Positions 24,736 through 37,480 of a DNA stretch of 64,000 nt are shown one piece after another. The translations under genes were made by a program, and so were the position numbers. Within the stretch, counting starts at the first letter, position 1. Each line of letters starts with the position of its first letter. Source of the stretch: Malurus cyaneus samueli (Eukaryota > Chordata > Aves > Passeriformes > Maluridae); contig CM019214.1 of assembly GCA_009741485.1 (NCBI GenBank), positions 56,586,894 to 56,650,893 on the forward strand. The letters are read 5' to 3'. The notes beneath the pieces were generated by a model. The model saw only the letters and a program-made list of their open reading frames with translations, had not been told where the DNA came from and ran no database searches.

Positions 24736-27700
24736 TACCATGCATATAAGTGCACTTATCTATGGCCAGTTGCAAAATTTAACATTACTTTTTAGTAAGC
24801 TGATGTTTTTTCTTTCGTTTAAAAAAAAAAAACTGGTTTGCTATCATTTGCATATTTAAATTGACTGATAAATATTTTTGTAAAATCTCTCGTTTCTTTC
24901 TACTTTGTGAAGTAAAAGATTTGATTGACAAATTCTAATCAAAAATATCCTGTTTTCCATCTATTCATCAGTGTTTACAATGACCTTTAATGTTTCTGCA
25001 CTTTCTATCTCAAAAATTGATTTTACACATCATTTGTCCCATATCTTTACTGCTCATGTTATCCTATTAAAAATGTTCTTAAGTGCTGCTGATTTTGCAG
25101 TAATGAGAAAAAGTTTCAAAATCTTGACAGGCTTACCTGTCAGGTATAATACATTTACAAGAAAAGGCAAATGTTATGGAAAAATAATCTTCATAACAGG
25201 TTTTCAGCATTGGGTTTATAAGGTTTGCTTTGAGATGATCCATGGAATACTTCACTTTCCCTGATACAATCTTTTCTTTGCAACTAAGTTTATATCTCTT
25301 GAAGATAGCTAAAGGTGAAAGAATTACATTTTAGAAATGGCAACTTGGAAGTAACAAAAGAATTGTACTTAAATCAGCTTTATGTCGTACTCTTAACATA
25401 ATCTCACCTCATTTAATTAGACAGACCCCGTCATGTCTGGGATCCAGAAATGCCACCACCCTGCAGTACATCACTTTGAGTAAAAGAGGCAAAGCAGTTC
25501 TCATTTTTCCCAACATGATTCAACAATACAAACCTCCATGTTTAAAGAAAAAATACATTGAAATATGAGATTGGTAAAATTAATTCATAATGAAATATTT
25601 CCTTTCCTGATAAGCTCTATTTCTGTATTAATTGGGAAAAGTGATAGTAGATGACACAGAGTATGCTTCCTTAGAAAAATTAAAAACATGCAAGTATTGA
25701 AAAGTTAGATATAAAACCTGTTATTTTCAGACAGAAAAAATGTAGGTTGAATATACGTGTGAACTTTATCAATATCGACTTTAAAATTTTGCTGCCTGAG
25801 AACAGGGAAATGATTCCAGTGCTTATTGCACACCTTTTTTTCCTGGTGCTTCCCTCTCCTTTTTTGTCTCTTACAGGTATACATAAATGCACAGTTCATA
25901 CACTGATAAAATTGGAGCCATCAGTAACTGTAAAACTTGAAAGTTTTAAAAATGCACAATTAACTAAACATACATCCTAAAAAGTACTATCTGAAGTTAA
26001 ATACATTGTGTCTCACTGAAATTAAAATGTATTTTAATTTCAGTTGAGATACACAGTGCACAGCCACTCGCTTTTGCATGAAATTAAACCAAAAATATCC
26101 TAAAGTTGTGAATTCTTCATATTAACAGGCATTCAGTTCTCAGGACTGAGCTAAATCTAAATCAAAGTAATCTACTTCCCACACATCTTGTTTTATAGTG
26201 AAATTGTAGGATTCTCCGAACAAACTCTTTCACTGTTTTGTGTTCCTTTATCTGCCAGTACACAAATAGTCACAATCACATGTGAGTTGACTGAGAGACA
26301 TAGAAACCTTCAGCAAAAAATTGATGACTTACATTCACTAATTCTTTCACAGTCAGAAACAAATTATACAGAAACATCAAAGCTCACAACAGGAAGGCAG
26401 GACCTTACTTTAAAAGCAGTCATATTATCCAGAGAAGACATGGATGCAGTCAGAAAAGTGATCTAGAATGAGCACATGACTTTTTTTTTTTTTTCTTTTG
26501 TCCCTCTTAATTACAATGAAATCAGTATAACCCTATCTAATATTTCTATTTGTCTAAAATGTCTTTCAGGAGAAATATATTCAGGAAAACTATGTTAAAG
26601 TCATTCTAAATATATATATATTTGAGCATTTAATGTCTCTACCTGTTGGTGTTTGAATTCTGAAATATATTTAATGATTTAAAATCTATGCAATTTTTAA
26701 TAAACAAATATTAAATTCAAGATTAGATTCACATTAACAGCTGGGGCATTTTCTGCTTAGCAATGAAATTAAGTATCTCTATGCTTGGCAAACTGGAAAA
26801 AGATTGGTGGAAAATTGTATAGTCTCTCTGCCAACATCTGGAATAAATAGATTACTTTCAGCTTTATACTGTAGTTTTTACTTTGTTAAGAAAATTCACC
26901 TGGTGTCATGCATCTTCTTCCTACAGGTCAGGTATTTACCAGAATCATCTCCTTTCTTTAGAAGTCTTCGCATATTATGATTTAATTGCAGAGAAAGTGA
27001 TCTTTGTTGTGAGCATAATTGAAAGCAGCCTTTGAAGCTGCAATATTGACTGCTCCTCGAGTCTTACACAATTTGGAATACTAAGGTAATCGTAGTTAAT
27101 GGACAATTATGTTACTCGTGCTACAACCTCAGTGATGTTACTGTGTTTTTCAAAACATGGACTGCTGTGAATTTCTTGGTGGTTCAGAAATGCACAACTG
27201 ATGGTGTCCAATGCATTTATTTTTCCTTTAATGATACTGATATCAATATTTGAGCAATTTACTGCAGACTTCCTTCCTAACCAAAACAGAAATAAGCACT
27301 TTTTAAAAATTATATAAGCCAGAACTATTTTAGACTTCTGCATATGGATGAGATGAATCATTCCCTAAAAAAAATCGCTATTTCTCTCAACTGATTATAG
27401 AGGAAATATAAAGTAATTTCCTCAAACACAAACATCTAAAATAGTGAAAGATTAAGCTCTGCCAAACTATCAGGTAATGGTCGAATAATTCCTATAGTTT
27501 TATGATACAACTTTTTTCTTTAAGACTGATTTTTTTTCCCTTTTTGAGGACTACTTAAATAAATAGTAAAGAAACAAAAAACACCCTGTTTTTTCATAAT
27601 CTTAGCAGTTTATATAGTTGATCATATTTTATGTAAAGTGAATTCCTTAAAACATTATTTTAACACTTTAAAGAGACCAGATGGATAAATATATTGTTTA

Positions 27701-30700
27701 ATTCAGATGCCCATAAAAGATGTCCTTAAGGGGCCTTAAGGAGTCTACAAATATTTTCCTAATTTTACTTGTCTTTTACATTTTTTATTCTTTATATATT
27801 CATTTCTCTGGGTCTGTATCCCTATCTCACATCATATATAGAGGGCAAATTTTTTTGCTGTTTGAGAGGTTGTTTATGTTTCATGCCCCCCCCACTTTCA
27901 TTTGCACACTATCTGGGGTCATTTCCAAGCTGATTAGGTAGGTATTAGGTATACCTATCCAAAACATAATGTATTACCCCCAGCCTTCAGTGAATAAGTA
28001 AAACTACAAAAATATTTTCTTGCAATAAAATTGTAATGAAATTTTATCATGGGGAAAAACAAAAATTAAATTTAAAAGGGCATTTTTTTTTCACCAATGG
28101 CTGTATTTTTGTCATATTTTATGCCTTACTGCTACCTTTTCTTTCTCATAGCCTATGGTAAGGCATAAAATCCAATGAGATATTTTTTTAAAAAAATTAG
28201 TATAGTGTGAGGACTGCAATGGTTCATAAGACTGTATGAGGTCTTTTACCTCTAAGTCATGGGCTGGAAAGCAGCAGAGGCTGATAAGGGACTGAAAGGT
28301 CACCATCTGGCAGCTGCTCTAAAGGTGCAGAACGAGTCACCAGCAGAAGTCAAATCCCAGGGGACAAGCATCTATAACACAAAAATCATCAAAACACCTG
28401 GTGTTCATTGGCAGCCTCGATAACAGAATGAAGATTGACATGAAGATCCAATTGCATTCTCATCTTCAGGTGCAGTCCCCATGGACTAGAGTCAAGATCC
28501 GTGAGTTAATATCAGTGGGCAACTGACTGCAGATGTATCTGCTCGTGGTGATAAGAAAATTATTTCAATTTTTATGGCTGTCACAAGCTAATATGCTTTT
28601 TAAAATCTTTTCTAAAGGAATAATAACTTCCTCTTTTAAAAATAATTTTGTTATTTTCTGCAACAGGTAAACATTGGCATTGGCATAAATTCTGTGATCA
28701 TGGTACTCCTTTCTTTCTTTTGTACTCAGGCAAATGCAGGGAGGTATTCAAATCTTTATAATTCAGTATTTTCATTGTGCTAAAGCCAGTGCACGAAATA
28801 TTGCTTCTAAAGGGATGTTTCTTAACTCCACTTGCAGGTTTGTCCTTGAATAGTTGATTGGCCCTGAGCTCTTGTTCTTTATTCTACTAGTTGCTTCCTT
28901 TAATTTCTTCTCAATTTTGACTGTCTTCTTTTCTGTTCCTCATTGTTTCAATTGATTCTGCTTCCATTGGTTATTTTCAAGACCTGGATGATTTACTTTC
29001 CTCCTTAATCCTTAGACTGTTAGCTGGTTAATAATCACACTGTAATTAATAAAAGGAAGGGAAAAAAGGACAGCCTCTGAAGAATTCCTGCTGACAGTAG
29101 TCCTTACAGACATTTTCTGGCTTTCAGTAAAACATGCTTCCTCAGAGGCTGTGTTTTGAGTTTTGGAGAGCATTTAGGAGAGAATCATTAAGTGCTCCAT
29201 TTCATCTGAGATTTCTTGTGTTCCCTAATTTATAGGGACAATTAAGACATTGTGAGGTTACATATCAAGTTATTATGAACATGCATGAGCAACAGGATTC
29301 TGTTTCTTTGACACTTTATCTAAAGGCTCTTCATCAACTTTATACCAGCATATTTTTTATTTTATAGGGTGGAATGCCTGAAAAAAAGCTCTCTTTTTGC
29401 TCCGTTTTTCATCTTAACATCTTATTCATTAAGGGTAGCATAAAGAAGGTTTCACAGTTTATTATTGTATTATTATGAATAAGCTAAAAGAAAAATCTAT
29501 GAATTTAGAGATTTTTTACTACTTTCATTAGCCATCTATCCTGGTTTTGGTATTTCTACTCCTTATCACAGATTATCAAGGCTAAAAAGCCCTTTTTTCA
29601 GGAAATCATTTCCATTGTTCTGTCAGTGTCTTTTGATTTTTTTTAAGTGTGAGCATCTTCTGTTACCTGGTAACTTCTAATCAAGCTGAAGATATAGAAA
29701 GAGCGCTGAGACCAATATCTCTTCTGGCATTTCATGTCCCATTTATTCAACACTAAATGAAAATATGTTTCCCTAGATAGATGGTTTATTTTTCATTTCC
29801 TCTCCCTTAAAATATATCATCACTACAAAACTCTCTTTGAAGCTAGAGAAATGTTAATTACAAGCAGATAACCTCTGACATAAAACTTAACTAGAATAAT
29901 ATACATTTGCATGTGAACAGTTTTATTCCCAAAGAGTATGTTTCATGTCTTTGCTCACAGAGTCTGGCAGAATGTAATTTGCAGGTGGTCAGAACCATAA
30001 ATCTATTCCTACTTATGAATCATTTTCTTGTTACTTAAAATTCTAATATATTCCATCTAATCTGTGTAACTTCTTCTATTATCTGGTCTTCTAAGACCAC
30101 AGAGTTAAATGTTTGAGTGTAATACATCAGGAACAAATAGATATTTTGGAAATGGATGTAAAAGATATGATACCTGGATTGGAGCTTCAGCTCCACCACA
30201 GATTTCTCTCACAATTGGAAAAATATCTTATAATACAACTTTAAAGTATATTTTGATCCTAACATATGCTGATATCAGCCAAATGAATTAAAGTGCCCAA
30301 ATACATTGAAAAATTATCTGTTTTTTCTAATTGTTAAGAACAAAGAGAATTAAGAGTGAGAATGAATAATGAAATTTTTTTTAAAAGAAAAATTGCTACC
30401 CAGGATATGTGTCAGGCTTTAATATTAATATAGACTAGAAAAAAATCAACGATACTAATTGAAATAATTCTTTGGAATCAACACATTCAAGTGGTTCTTT
30501 TGGCACATTTCTGTAGTTTCAAACATTAAGAATTCAAATTATAGATGCAGTAACTCCTGGAAGCCTGTAATGTGTTAAAATATTTAAATACTATTTTCTC
30601 TTTTAGCAGTTATATTGATAGAATATATTGTAGGCGCATGAAAAAAATCTGATTAAGAAAACAACCTCAGACAAATTTTAATTCACAACCAAAACCACAG

Positions 30701-30792
30701 GCCAAAACTATCAACTCCATTAATATTCACTGTGCCTGTGGATATCATTACTGCATGGACAAGGATGATGACCCAAAGTGCACACTCGCAGC
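24736..30792. other. Unique AT-rich sequence, no gene recognised
   Basis: No frame exceeds 97 codons and none has a known domain. A somewhat GC-richer patch at about 28,240-28,560 does not match anything I recognise. Confidence 0.5.
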
Positions 30793-30917
30793 AGAATCAC
30801 AGAATATTCTGAGCTGTAAAGGACCAACAGGGACCACTTCTTAAGTGAATATCCCATTCTGGGATCAAGTCCACAACCTTGGTGTTGTCAGCACCGTGCT
30901 CTAACCAGCAGAGCTAA
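30793..30917 (-). mobile_element. tRNA-Ile-derived SINE with CR1-like tail (TguSINE1-like)
   Basis: On the minus strand, 30,917 to about 30,850 follows a tRNA-Ile gene: TTAGCTCTGCTGGTTAGAGC (box A region), a D-loop to anticodon stretch, CACCAAGGTTGTGG, and a box B-like GGACTTGATCCC (30,872-30,861). It then continues without a mature tRNA 3' end into a CR1-type 3' tail ending ATATTCTGTGATTCTGC at about 30,793. Internal RNA polymerase III boxes plus a LINE-matched tail are the hallmark of a SINE mobilised by CR1. Zebra finch TguSINE1 has this composition, so the copy suggests a songbird host. Substitutions in the tRNA part, including the anticodon position, show it is an old non-functional copy and not a tRNA gene. 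Confidence 0.78.
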
Positions 30918-33160
30918 TCTCAGATTTCACATGTGGAATTTTCTCATTCAGGGGTAGCAGCAGATGGTGTCACTCCACCCAAAAGCTGAAGGGTCACTCA
31001 GGGATATCAAGAGGAACACTCACTTTAGGTTGATGTGAGGGCACTCAGTGCCAGGAGGTTTTAGAGGGTGCCATCCTAGCTCCCAGGGCAGGCTTCCCTT
31101 CACAGACCCACTATTCCCAGGGAAAACACTTCAGCCACTGTGTTTAGTGGGGATAAAAGCAGAGGTACCTTTCAAAAGACACAGTTAACAACTACTCAAC
31201 AATTATGCCAGATGTCTGCAGTAGAATTTCAAAGCCATGTAGAAAACCAACTTATTTCATGCTATCTTTATTAGACTGAAATTCAGATTAATTTTGTTCA
31301 GAAGAATTCCAAATGAACTTGAAACTAATTATTGACTACGTGCCACTTTGGCATGGAACTTGGTCATCTCTAAGGTTTCCACAGATTTTTCTATTTAATT
31401 TTATTCCAGGTACTAAAAAATAGTAAATATTGTTAAACATTTACATTTATTAAAATGTTAACGTCGAATATTCTCTCAAAATTTTCAGGAAATCACTTCT
31501 GAAAAACACTCAGATGCGAGATGCACTTTTGTGCTATCATTTATTGTATTAATGGAGTAGACAGAAAAAGATACTCTAACTGCAATTCTATTTCAATAGA
31601 AATGAAACTCTCAATTTTGATTTTAATAAAAATTGTATTTAAATATATCACAACACCCATTTTGTGGGACTTCAAATTCTAAACTTTAATAGAATGAATA
31701 AAATTATTAAAATCTACTAATCAAGGATGAAAAGACATCCATAGATGATCTAAATGTAACAGAATTATACCTTCATTCTACAGTAATGAATTTCTTAAAG
31801 TTTATTTTCGTGAAAAGTACATGCACAATCTCTCCATTTTCACCTAATTGAAAATGTAAAAAAAAAATTCAAAAAGTGCCAGTTGCAACTTTTTTATCTT
31901 AGAGTACATTGCTTTTTTTTCAAAGTTACTAAGTTTGCATTATTTTTATTCACTTAAAAATGTTAATATACTAAATAAATACGGAAATTTTAACAGTGAA
32001 TATTTTTCACAGTACTTAAAATCCCAATAAAAAAGAAAAAATGGAAAAGAAAGAAACCTACCAAAAAAGAAAAAAATATCCCAAACGTCTAATTAGTATG
32101 AGTTGGTATCACTGGCAAGTCAGGCAAAAAAACTAGGGAATTTGTTAAGTCAATTATGATATTGTTCATTATAATGACAGCAGTTAGGAAAAAGGTGGCA
32201 GTTTATGACTGCTTGTCTAATTTAAGTGTTCATATTTTCATTCCTCTTTAATTTTGCTTTAATATGGGGAGGCCTGGCACACTGCAAAGTTTTACACTAT
32301 TCTGGAAACAGTCTGCAGGAGATATAAAACTAATGATCCAAACTAAAAAGAGTATCTGTTAAATGAGAACATCAGTTGAGCCAAAATACCTTCTTATTTC
32401 ACTGTATATATTATATGCTGAAAGGGTCAAGTTACTCCAAAGTACTGGCATAGATAGATAGTCTGGGTTTTGGGGTTTTTTTTATTGGTCATCTGGCTAA
32501 TTTTAGGTAAATTGGATACAAAATGGCCCACTTAACCTATTATTCAGTCTAGGGAAGTATTGAAAAGAGATATTAAAGAAGGTATTTAAATGCATTTAAT
32601 ATAATAGAATACTTTAAATTACTTCCAAATTTGTTTAGCTCATAGTGGTAGCCATGGAAAATACTTTCTGCAGATAGGAATGTTAATAGCATGTTGAAAA
32701 GAAGCTGCTGTTGATGCAGAAGCTCTGAAAATTAGAAACTGGGATGATTACGAGGCCTTGTCAAATACAAAAATGTTGAGATGATCCATCCTGTGCTGTC
32801 TATGTGCATGTAGAAATCAGTGAGGATTAACACATAGGCATTAACTCTCTGAAAGAGTACAGCCCTGAGGGGAGAGAGACAGAGCAAGAAGAGCTCTCTG
32901 TCAAGATTGTAAGCCCCACTGTAAAATCAACACCTACCTTGTGATTTATTCCATTTTGCCAATTAGTAAGGAAGCACCATAAACACAAATGTGAGGTTTC
33001 AAACTGCTTACAGATAGTTATGGTTTGCTATACTTGTATGGTAAAACAAACAAAAATAATCTATTGTCCTTCTGTCCTCTGCAGTTGTCTTTATTCCATA
33101 AAGAGACAGTTGTATCTTCTGGTAGTAGTTTGCCTTCACTGATGCTGAATTTCCTTTCTA
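30918..33160. other. Unique sequence, GC-richer next to the SINE
   Basis: From about 30,930 to 31,150 the sequence is more GC-rich than average (CCCAGGG, CCAGGAGG and similar) but matches no repeat I can name. The rest is AT-rich with no notable frame. Confidence 0.4.
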
Positions 33161-33260
33161 AATCACAAAATCATCATAGAACAGTTTGCTTTTGAAGGGA
33201 TATTAGTCACAACCCATTCAGTGGAGGGTTTATTTTAAATTCTCATCAGGATGAGCAAAG
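33161..33260 (-). mobile_element. Possible CR1 LINE 3'-end fragment
   Basis: The plus strand begins AATCACAAAATCATCATAGA and continues GTTTGCTTTTGAAGGGATAT, resembling the reversed CR1 terminal repeats (AATCACAGAATCATAGAA) and the following TTGGAAGGGAC block. Divergence is high and the right boundary is a guess. Confidence 0.45.
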
Positions 33261-33511
33261 CCACCTGTCCACAAGTCAGGGCATTTTTAAGCTCTTCCTG
33301 TCCAGTTGCCTTAACTCCACAATTTAGTCTCAGGCCAGCAAGCCCTGAGCCTTTCTGACACACTTCAACAAGCCCCTGTTCTCCACAATAAGCCTCAATA
33401 CAGAGTCAGGTGTATACAGCTGCACTATGCCAAGAAAAAACCAAAGAAATGGTGGCAGAAAAGAGAGAAAGAGAAGGTCCTGCTGCATAGTGGGTCCAGA
33501 TCTTGGGTGAA

Positions 33512-33562
33512 TAAAGAAAGAGAGAGGGGGGGGGAGTGAGAGAGAGGAAAAAAACGAGGTGA
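33512..33562. repeat. Polypurine (GA/G-rich) tract
   Basis: AAAGAAAGAGAGAGG is followed by a run of G, then GTGAGAGAGAGGAAAAAAAC. It is almost entirely purine on the plus strand. Confidence 0.8.
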
Positions 33563-34083
33563 GGGGTACTGACCTACTTTATTATCACACTATTTCCAGG
33601 GTTGAAGGTTGTTGGGGGTTTTGTTGGAATTTTTGGCTATTTCTCCCTAGCTAATGTAAGAATATAGTAAAAGCTCCCAGCAGAAAAGATTCAGATAAAA
33701 ATTCTAATATAAAAGCTGGTCATTTCTCCTTAGCCTTAACTTTCAATCTTTTCACCACAAGACTAACATTTTGTAACATTTTTGTTTCCCTAAAAGATTT
33801 TATATCTAAAAGCCTCCTAAAAACATTGTCAGTTTTTGTTTTCTAGTACATTAGATTAATTTATCTGCATAAACATGCATTTCTTAAACAAACTGTAAGA
33901 GATTTGTTGATGAATCTGACCCAAATAGGATTAGATTTAAAAAGCAGCCTACTTTTCCTTTTCAGGTATATTCCAGAAGACAGCCATCCCTGTGTTTCAC
34001 CAGAACAAAGAAAAAGAATTAGACCATAGTGACTCTCTGGAGAAAATTCAAATTTGCTGATTTGAAAAGCCCAAGTTAGCATG

Positions 34084-34131
34084 GCAATATATATAGATAC
34101 AGATATATATAGATATATATATCTAGATAAC
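34084..34131. repeat. (TATAGA)n-like AT microsatellite
   Basis: Imperfect ATATATAGAT units with partial self-complementarity. Confidence 0.8.
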
Positions 34132-34746
34132 CGTCTGCTTACTTAGATGAATTCAGGGAGCTTCACTAAGACCCATCTAATCAGACTGGAATATAAGAAT
34201 CTCTAAACTTTATAGCAGAGAAGCGTCTGGGTTTCAGAAGCAGTCAGGATCAAATTCTAATGTCAAATAAGCGATATCCACATACTATAGTGGATAGTCA
34301 ATAGTACCTATACACCTGCATCTGAGTTGAAATTTAAATCTTTTGAAGCAAGCAATAGTGTTGTATAAATCATGAAGTTGGCATTCTGTAAAATTTCCCA
34401 GTGGCTGCAATACACTCTGTTTTAGGGTAAGGTCTTCAAAATTTGGCTTTCTGTGAGCATAAAACTGACAGTTCATAGTCATAGAAACCAGAACAGCAAT
34501 ATCCCAGAAGCCAAACATATTGCATTAGCAGTGAGCAAATTCATAGTGGCTTACTCTATACTGAAGTAAATGCTAATAGACATCGATTTTCTGGTACAAG
34601 TTTCAAAGGCTGAAGTCATGCAAAAGCTTAATTCTGCAAATTTGTTAAACCAAAAAATGAGAAATATATCTCAAATGGCTTCTTAATCATCAAGGAATTC
34701 AAGTTCCTCAGACAATGTGAGCCTAGTAATTTTTCTTGGGTCAATC

Positions 34747-34763
34747 AAAAAAAAAAAAAAAAA
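34747..34763. repeat. Poly-A tract (17 A)
   Basis: Pure A run next to A/C-rich sequence. Confidence 0.85.
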
Positions 34764-34851
34764 GCGCAAAACCCAACCAAACCAGACAAACCAACCACCA
34801 AAAGTATCCCCAAACCCTCTGGCTCTATAATACCAGCTATGTTCACTGCAG

Positions 34852-34883
34852 CACATGTAAACTGAGTCACATGTAAACTGAGT
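34852..34883. repeat. Perfect 16-bp tandem duplication
   Basis: CACATGTAAACTGAGT is present twice with no spacer. Confidence 0.92.
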
Positions 34884-36000
34884 CACATTTTTGTCAGAAT
34901 GTAAAATGAATCTATTATCACAAACCAGTCTTTTTCTTTTCCTTTTTTTCGTATCTTCAGATAAGATAAAGAAGAAAAATAAAAATATTCTGTAACAGGG
35001 TTTATTAAGTAAATAAAACTTCTCTCATCTGAATTTTTAGATTTCTTTTTTGCTACAATGGCTGTTTATAGAAAGCATTTAGATTATCCTGACCAACTAT
35101 GAAATCACATACTTAAGACTATTTTGAAGATGACACAAGGAAAAAGTGATTGACCAATAGAGGCTCCTAAAACCCAATTAGAGCAGAATGAGTAATCAGA
35201 AATAACATCTCAGATAGAAATCTGATGTATTAATTGGACCAGCTTGGGAACTATGTAAATAAAACTAAGCTATTTATTATGTGCTACCACAGGGAAAAAA
35301 ACACAAACAGATCATGAATTCTTTCAGCAATTAATTACTTGTCTTAAGGAGTAAAGATTTGAGAAGTAAAAATCTTAGGAGTAGCAGACCACCAAATGCT
35401 GTATGCTAAGTGTCACTAGCTGATTGACCATTTCTTTGCAACTGCCTATGTCCTTGCAATATTTTTTAATAAGATCTCAGTGCAAAACAAGAGATTAAAA
35501 ACATTTCTGTCATTGAATTCACAGTAGCGATTCCAAAAAATGTAGAGTTTGAACTTTTCATCATTGTAAAAAGTTCATTAAACTATTGCCAAGTCACTGA
35601 ACAGCAAGGAAAACTAGGTGATGACACAGGAGTAAACTAACAAAAAAACTTTTGGAAATTCACAGCCTAAGAAATGTTAAGGTACATAGTTTTAATCTGT
35701 AGCCTACTTGCATTAAAGACTGTGTAATGAAGGTCTCTCATAGTATTTGTTTCTAACATTTAATAAGTATCTGTTTATAAATGTATTTGATAACAAGTGA
35801 AAATAAATATGTTCAAGGAAAACTAAGATCTTCTTTCAGATAGTGATGAAACACACTTGAAAGTGAAATTGCACACCAAAAATTAGACAAGGATCAAACC
35901 TTCTAAGACATATACCTATATTTAAATTCACTTGGAATACCATCCACTGAAACTATGGACAATCTTACAAGTTACAAGCAGATTTTTCTTTCCACTGCAT

Positions 36001-36110
36001 TTTTGTTCTGTTTTTTCTTTTTTTGTTGTTGTTTTTTTTATTTGTTGTTTGGTTTTTTTTGTTGTTGTTGTTGTTGTTTTTTTGTTTGTTTGGTTTGTTT
36101 TGTTTTTTTT
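36001..36110. repeat. T/G low-complexity tract with (GTT)n
   Basis: T runs and GTT units throughout. Frames through it translate to repetitive V/F or K/T/N strings and are not genes. Confidence 0.9.
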
Positions 36111-37208
36111 ATGTAGGTGTGAAAATAGCACCCAAACAAAAAGAAGGAAATCCAAATGAATAAGTCCAGCCAGTTTAACCATGGTTTCCCAAAAGTATAG
36201 CTGCAAATCAGGTATTTTGACAGCAGTGCATCTTTTGAAAGTGATCTCCTTTTTTATGTTGAAAGAAAATTTCTGATTTAGCTGCTCTATAGATCAGATC
36301 TGATGTGGCAAAACATACCTTTTTAGGTAATTTAGTTTGATTCCTTAATCAGCATAACTTCGTAGAAAATATTTTTGAGATGAAAAATGACGGTGAGGTT
36401 GTGCTGCTGAAAATTCATACCTTTTTATTTTTCACTGTGGCCCCTAGTGACTTGATCGCTGCACAAGTTCCTAGGCTGATGTGACTGTAAAATATGCACC
36501 AGTAGTTCAGAAGTCATCTTCATTCATACCTTATGCTGAATGTGTCAACACCTCTATAGGAAGACAAAAACTATCAGCACTATAGAGAGGTTTCCTGCTC
36601 TTCTGTATGCTCTGTTCTTCAAAAGGCACAGGCTTCAAACAGCAGGTCAGGATAAATTCTGAGAAACATTTTCAGCAGCACCACTCTTTTCACAGTGAGC
36701 CATGTTTAGACATATTTTGACAATATTCCCAGCTGTACAGTTAAATCATGTTGATCATTTATTTGTCTTCCAGGGGCCATGCAATATCTGTCATCAAGAG
36801 GTCAGCACAACTGTAATTTACCAGGCCTCTCAGTGTGAGTCCTCTCCTGTTCTCAGCTTCCAGAGATTGCAATAACATAGTTTCTCAGAATGAAGCAGAT
36901 ATGACCAGACCATGTGTTCTTTAATCTCACTCATATGAAAGTGGTGGTTTAGCTTTGAGGAGGTATTGTTGGTTACTAAAGTCTTTTAGCAATACAGGAC
37001 ACAAAATTCAAGACTTCCCTGAAATAATTCTCTGAGAGATTTATTTTGTTGAACCAAGTGCTTAGAGGCATTTTATCATTTTATAACCAAAGGTTAAAGG
37101 CAGAAAGAACTTTCGTTATAGGGAATTTAGAGGGTGCAGCAGAAATTTTCACAGTCATTCATTTGCCTGACATACTAACAAAAAAAATCATTAAGTATTT
37201 TCATTTAA

Positions 37209-37480
37209 TCACAGAAAGGTCTGAGGTGGGAATGGACCTCTGGAAGTCATCTGGTTCAGCCACCCTGCTCAAGCAAGGCCACCTGAAGCCAGTTTCCCAG
37301 GACAATATCTAGACAGCTTTGGACTATCTCCAAGTCCAGTGACTCCATAACCTCTCTGGGTAACTGTTTCAGTGCTCAGTCATCCTCACAGGGAAAATTA
37401 CTTGATGTTGTTGAGGAGGAACTCCTGTGATTCAGTTTGTATTCCTTGCATCTGGTCCTGTTCACTTAGGGCTCCTGGCA
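37209..37480 (-). mobile_element. CR1 LINE 3'-end fragment
   Basis: The plus strand reads ATCACAGAAAGGTCTGAGGT, then GGAATGGACCTCTGGAAGTC, a GGTTCAGCCACC block, ATAACCTCTCTGGGTAACTG (compare 'CAACCTCTCTGGGCAACCTG' of CR1) and GTGCTCAGTCATCCTCACAG. All fall in the order of a CR1 3' untranslated region and ORF2 tail read backwards. The right edge, near the TCTGGTCCTGTTC block at 37,452, is approximate. The 88-codon frame at 37,046-37,312 partly overlaps it and is spurious. Confidence 0.82.

Larger units (their letters stand above)
33261..37208. other. Unique AT-rich sequence, no gene recognised
   Basis: Contains a polypurine stretch at about 33,512-33,562, a TATA/GATA-rich tract at 34,084-34,131, a poly-A run, a 16-base tandem duplication and a T/G low-complexity tract. 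No gene is supported. Confidence 0.5.

Noticed and set aside
30850..30917. A functional tRNA-Ile gene on the minus strand
   Set aside because: The acceptor stem is not completed, the anticodon and box B positions are substituted, and the sequence runs straight into a CR1-like tail; a SINE explains all of this.
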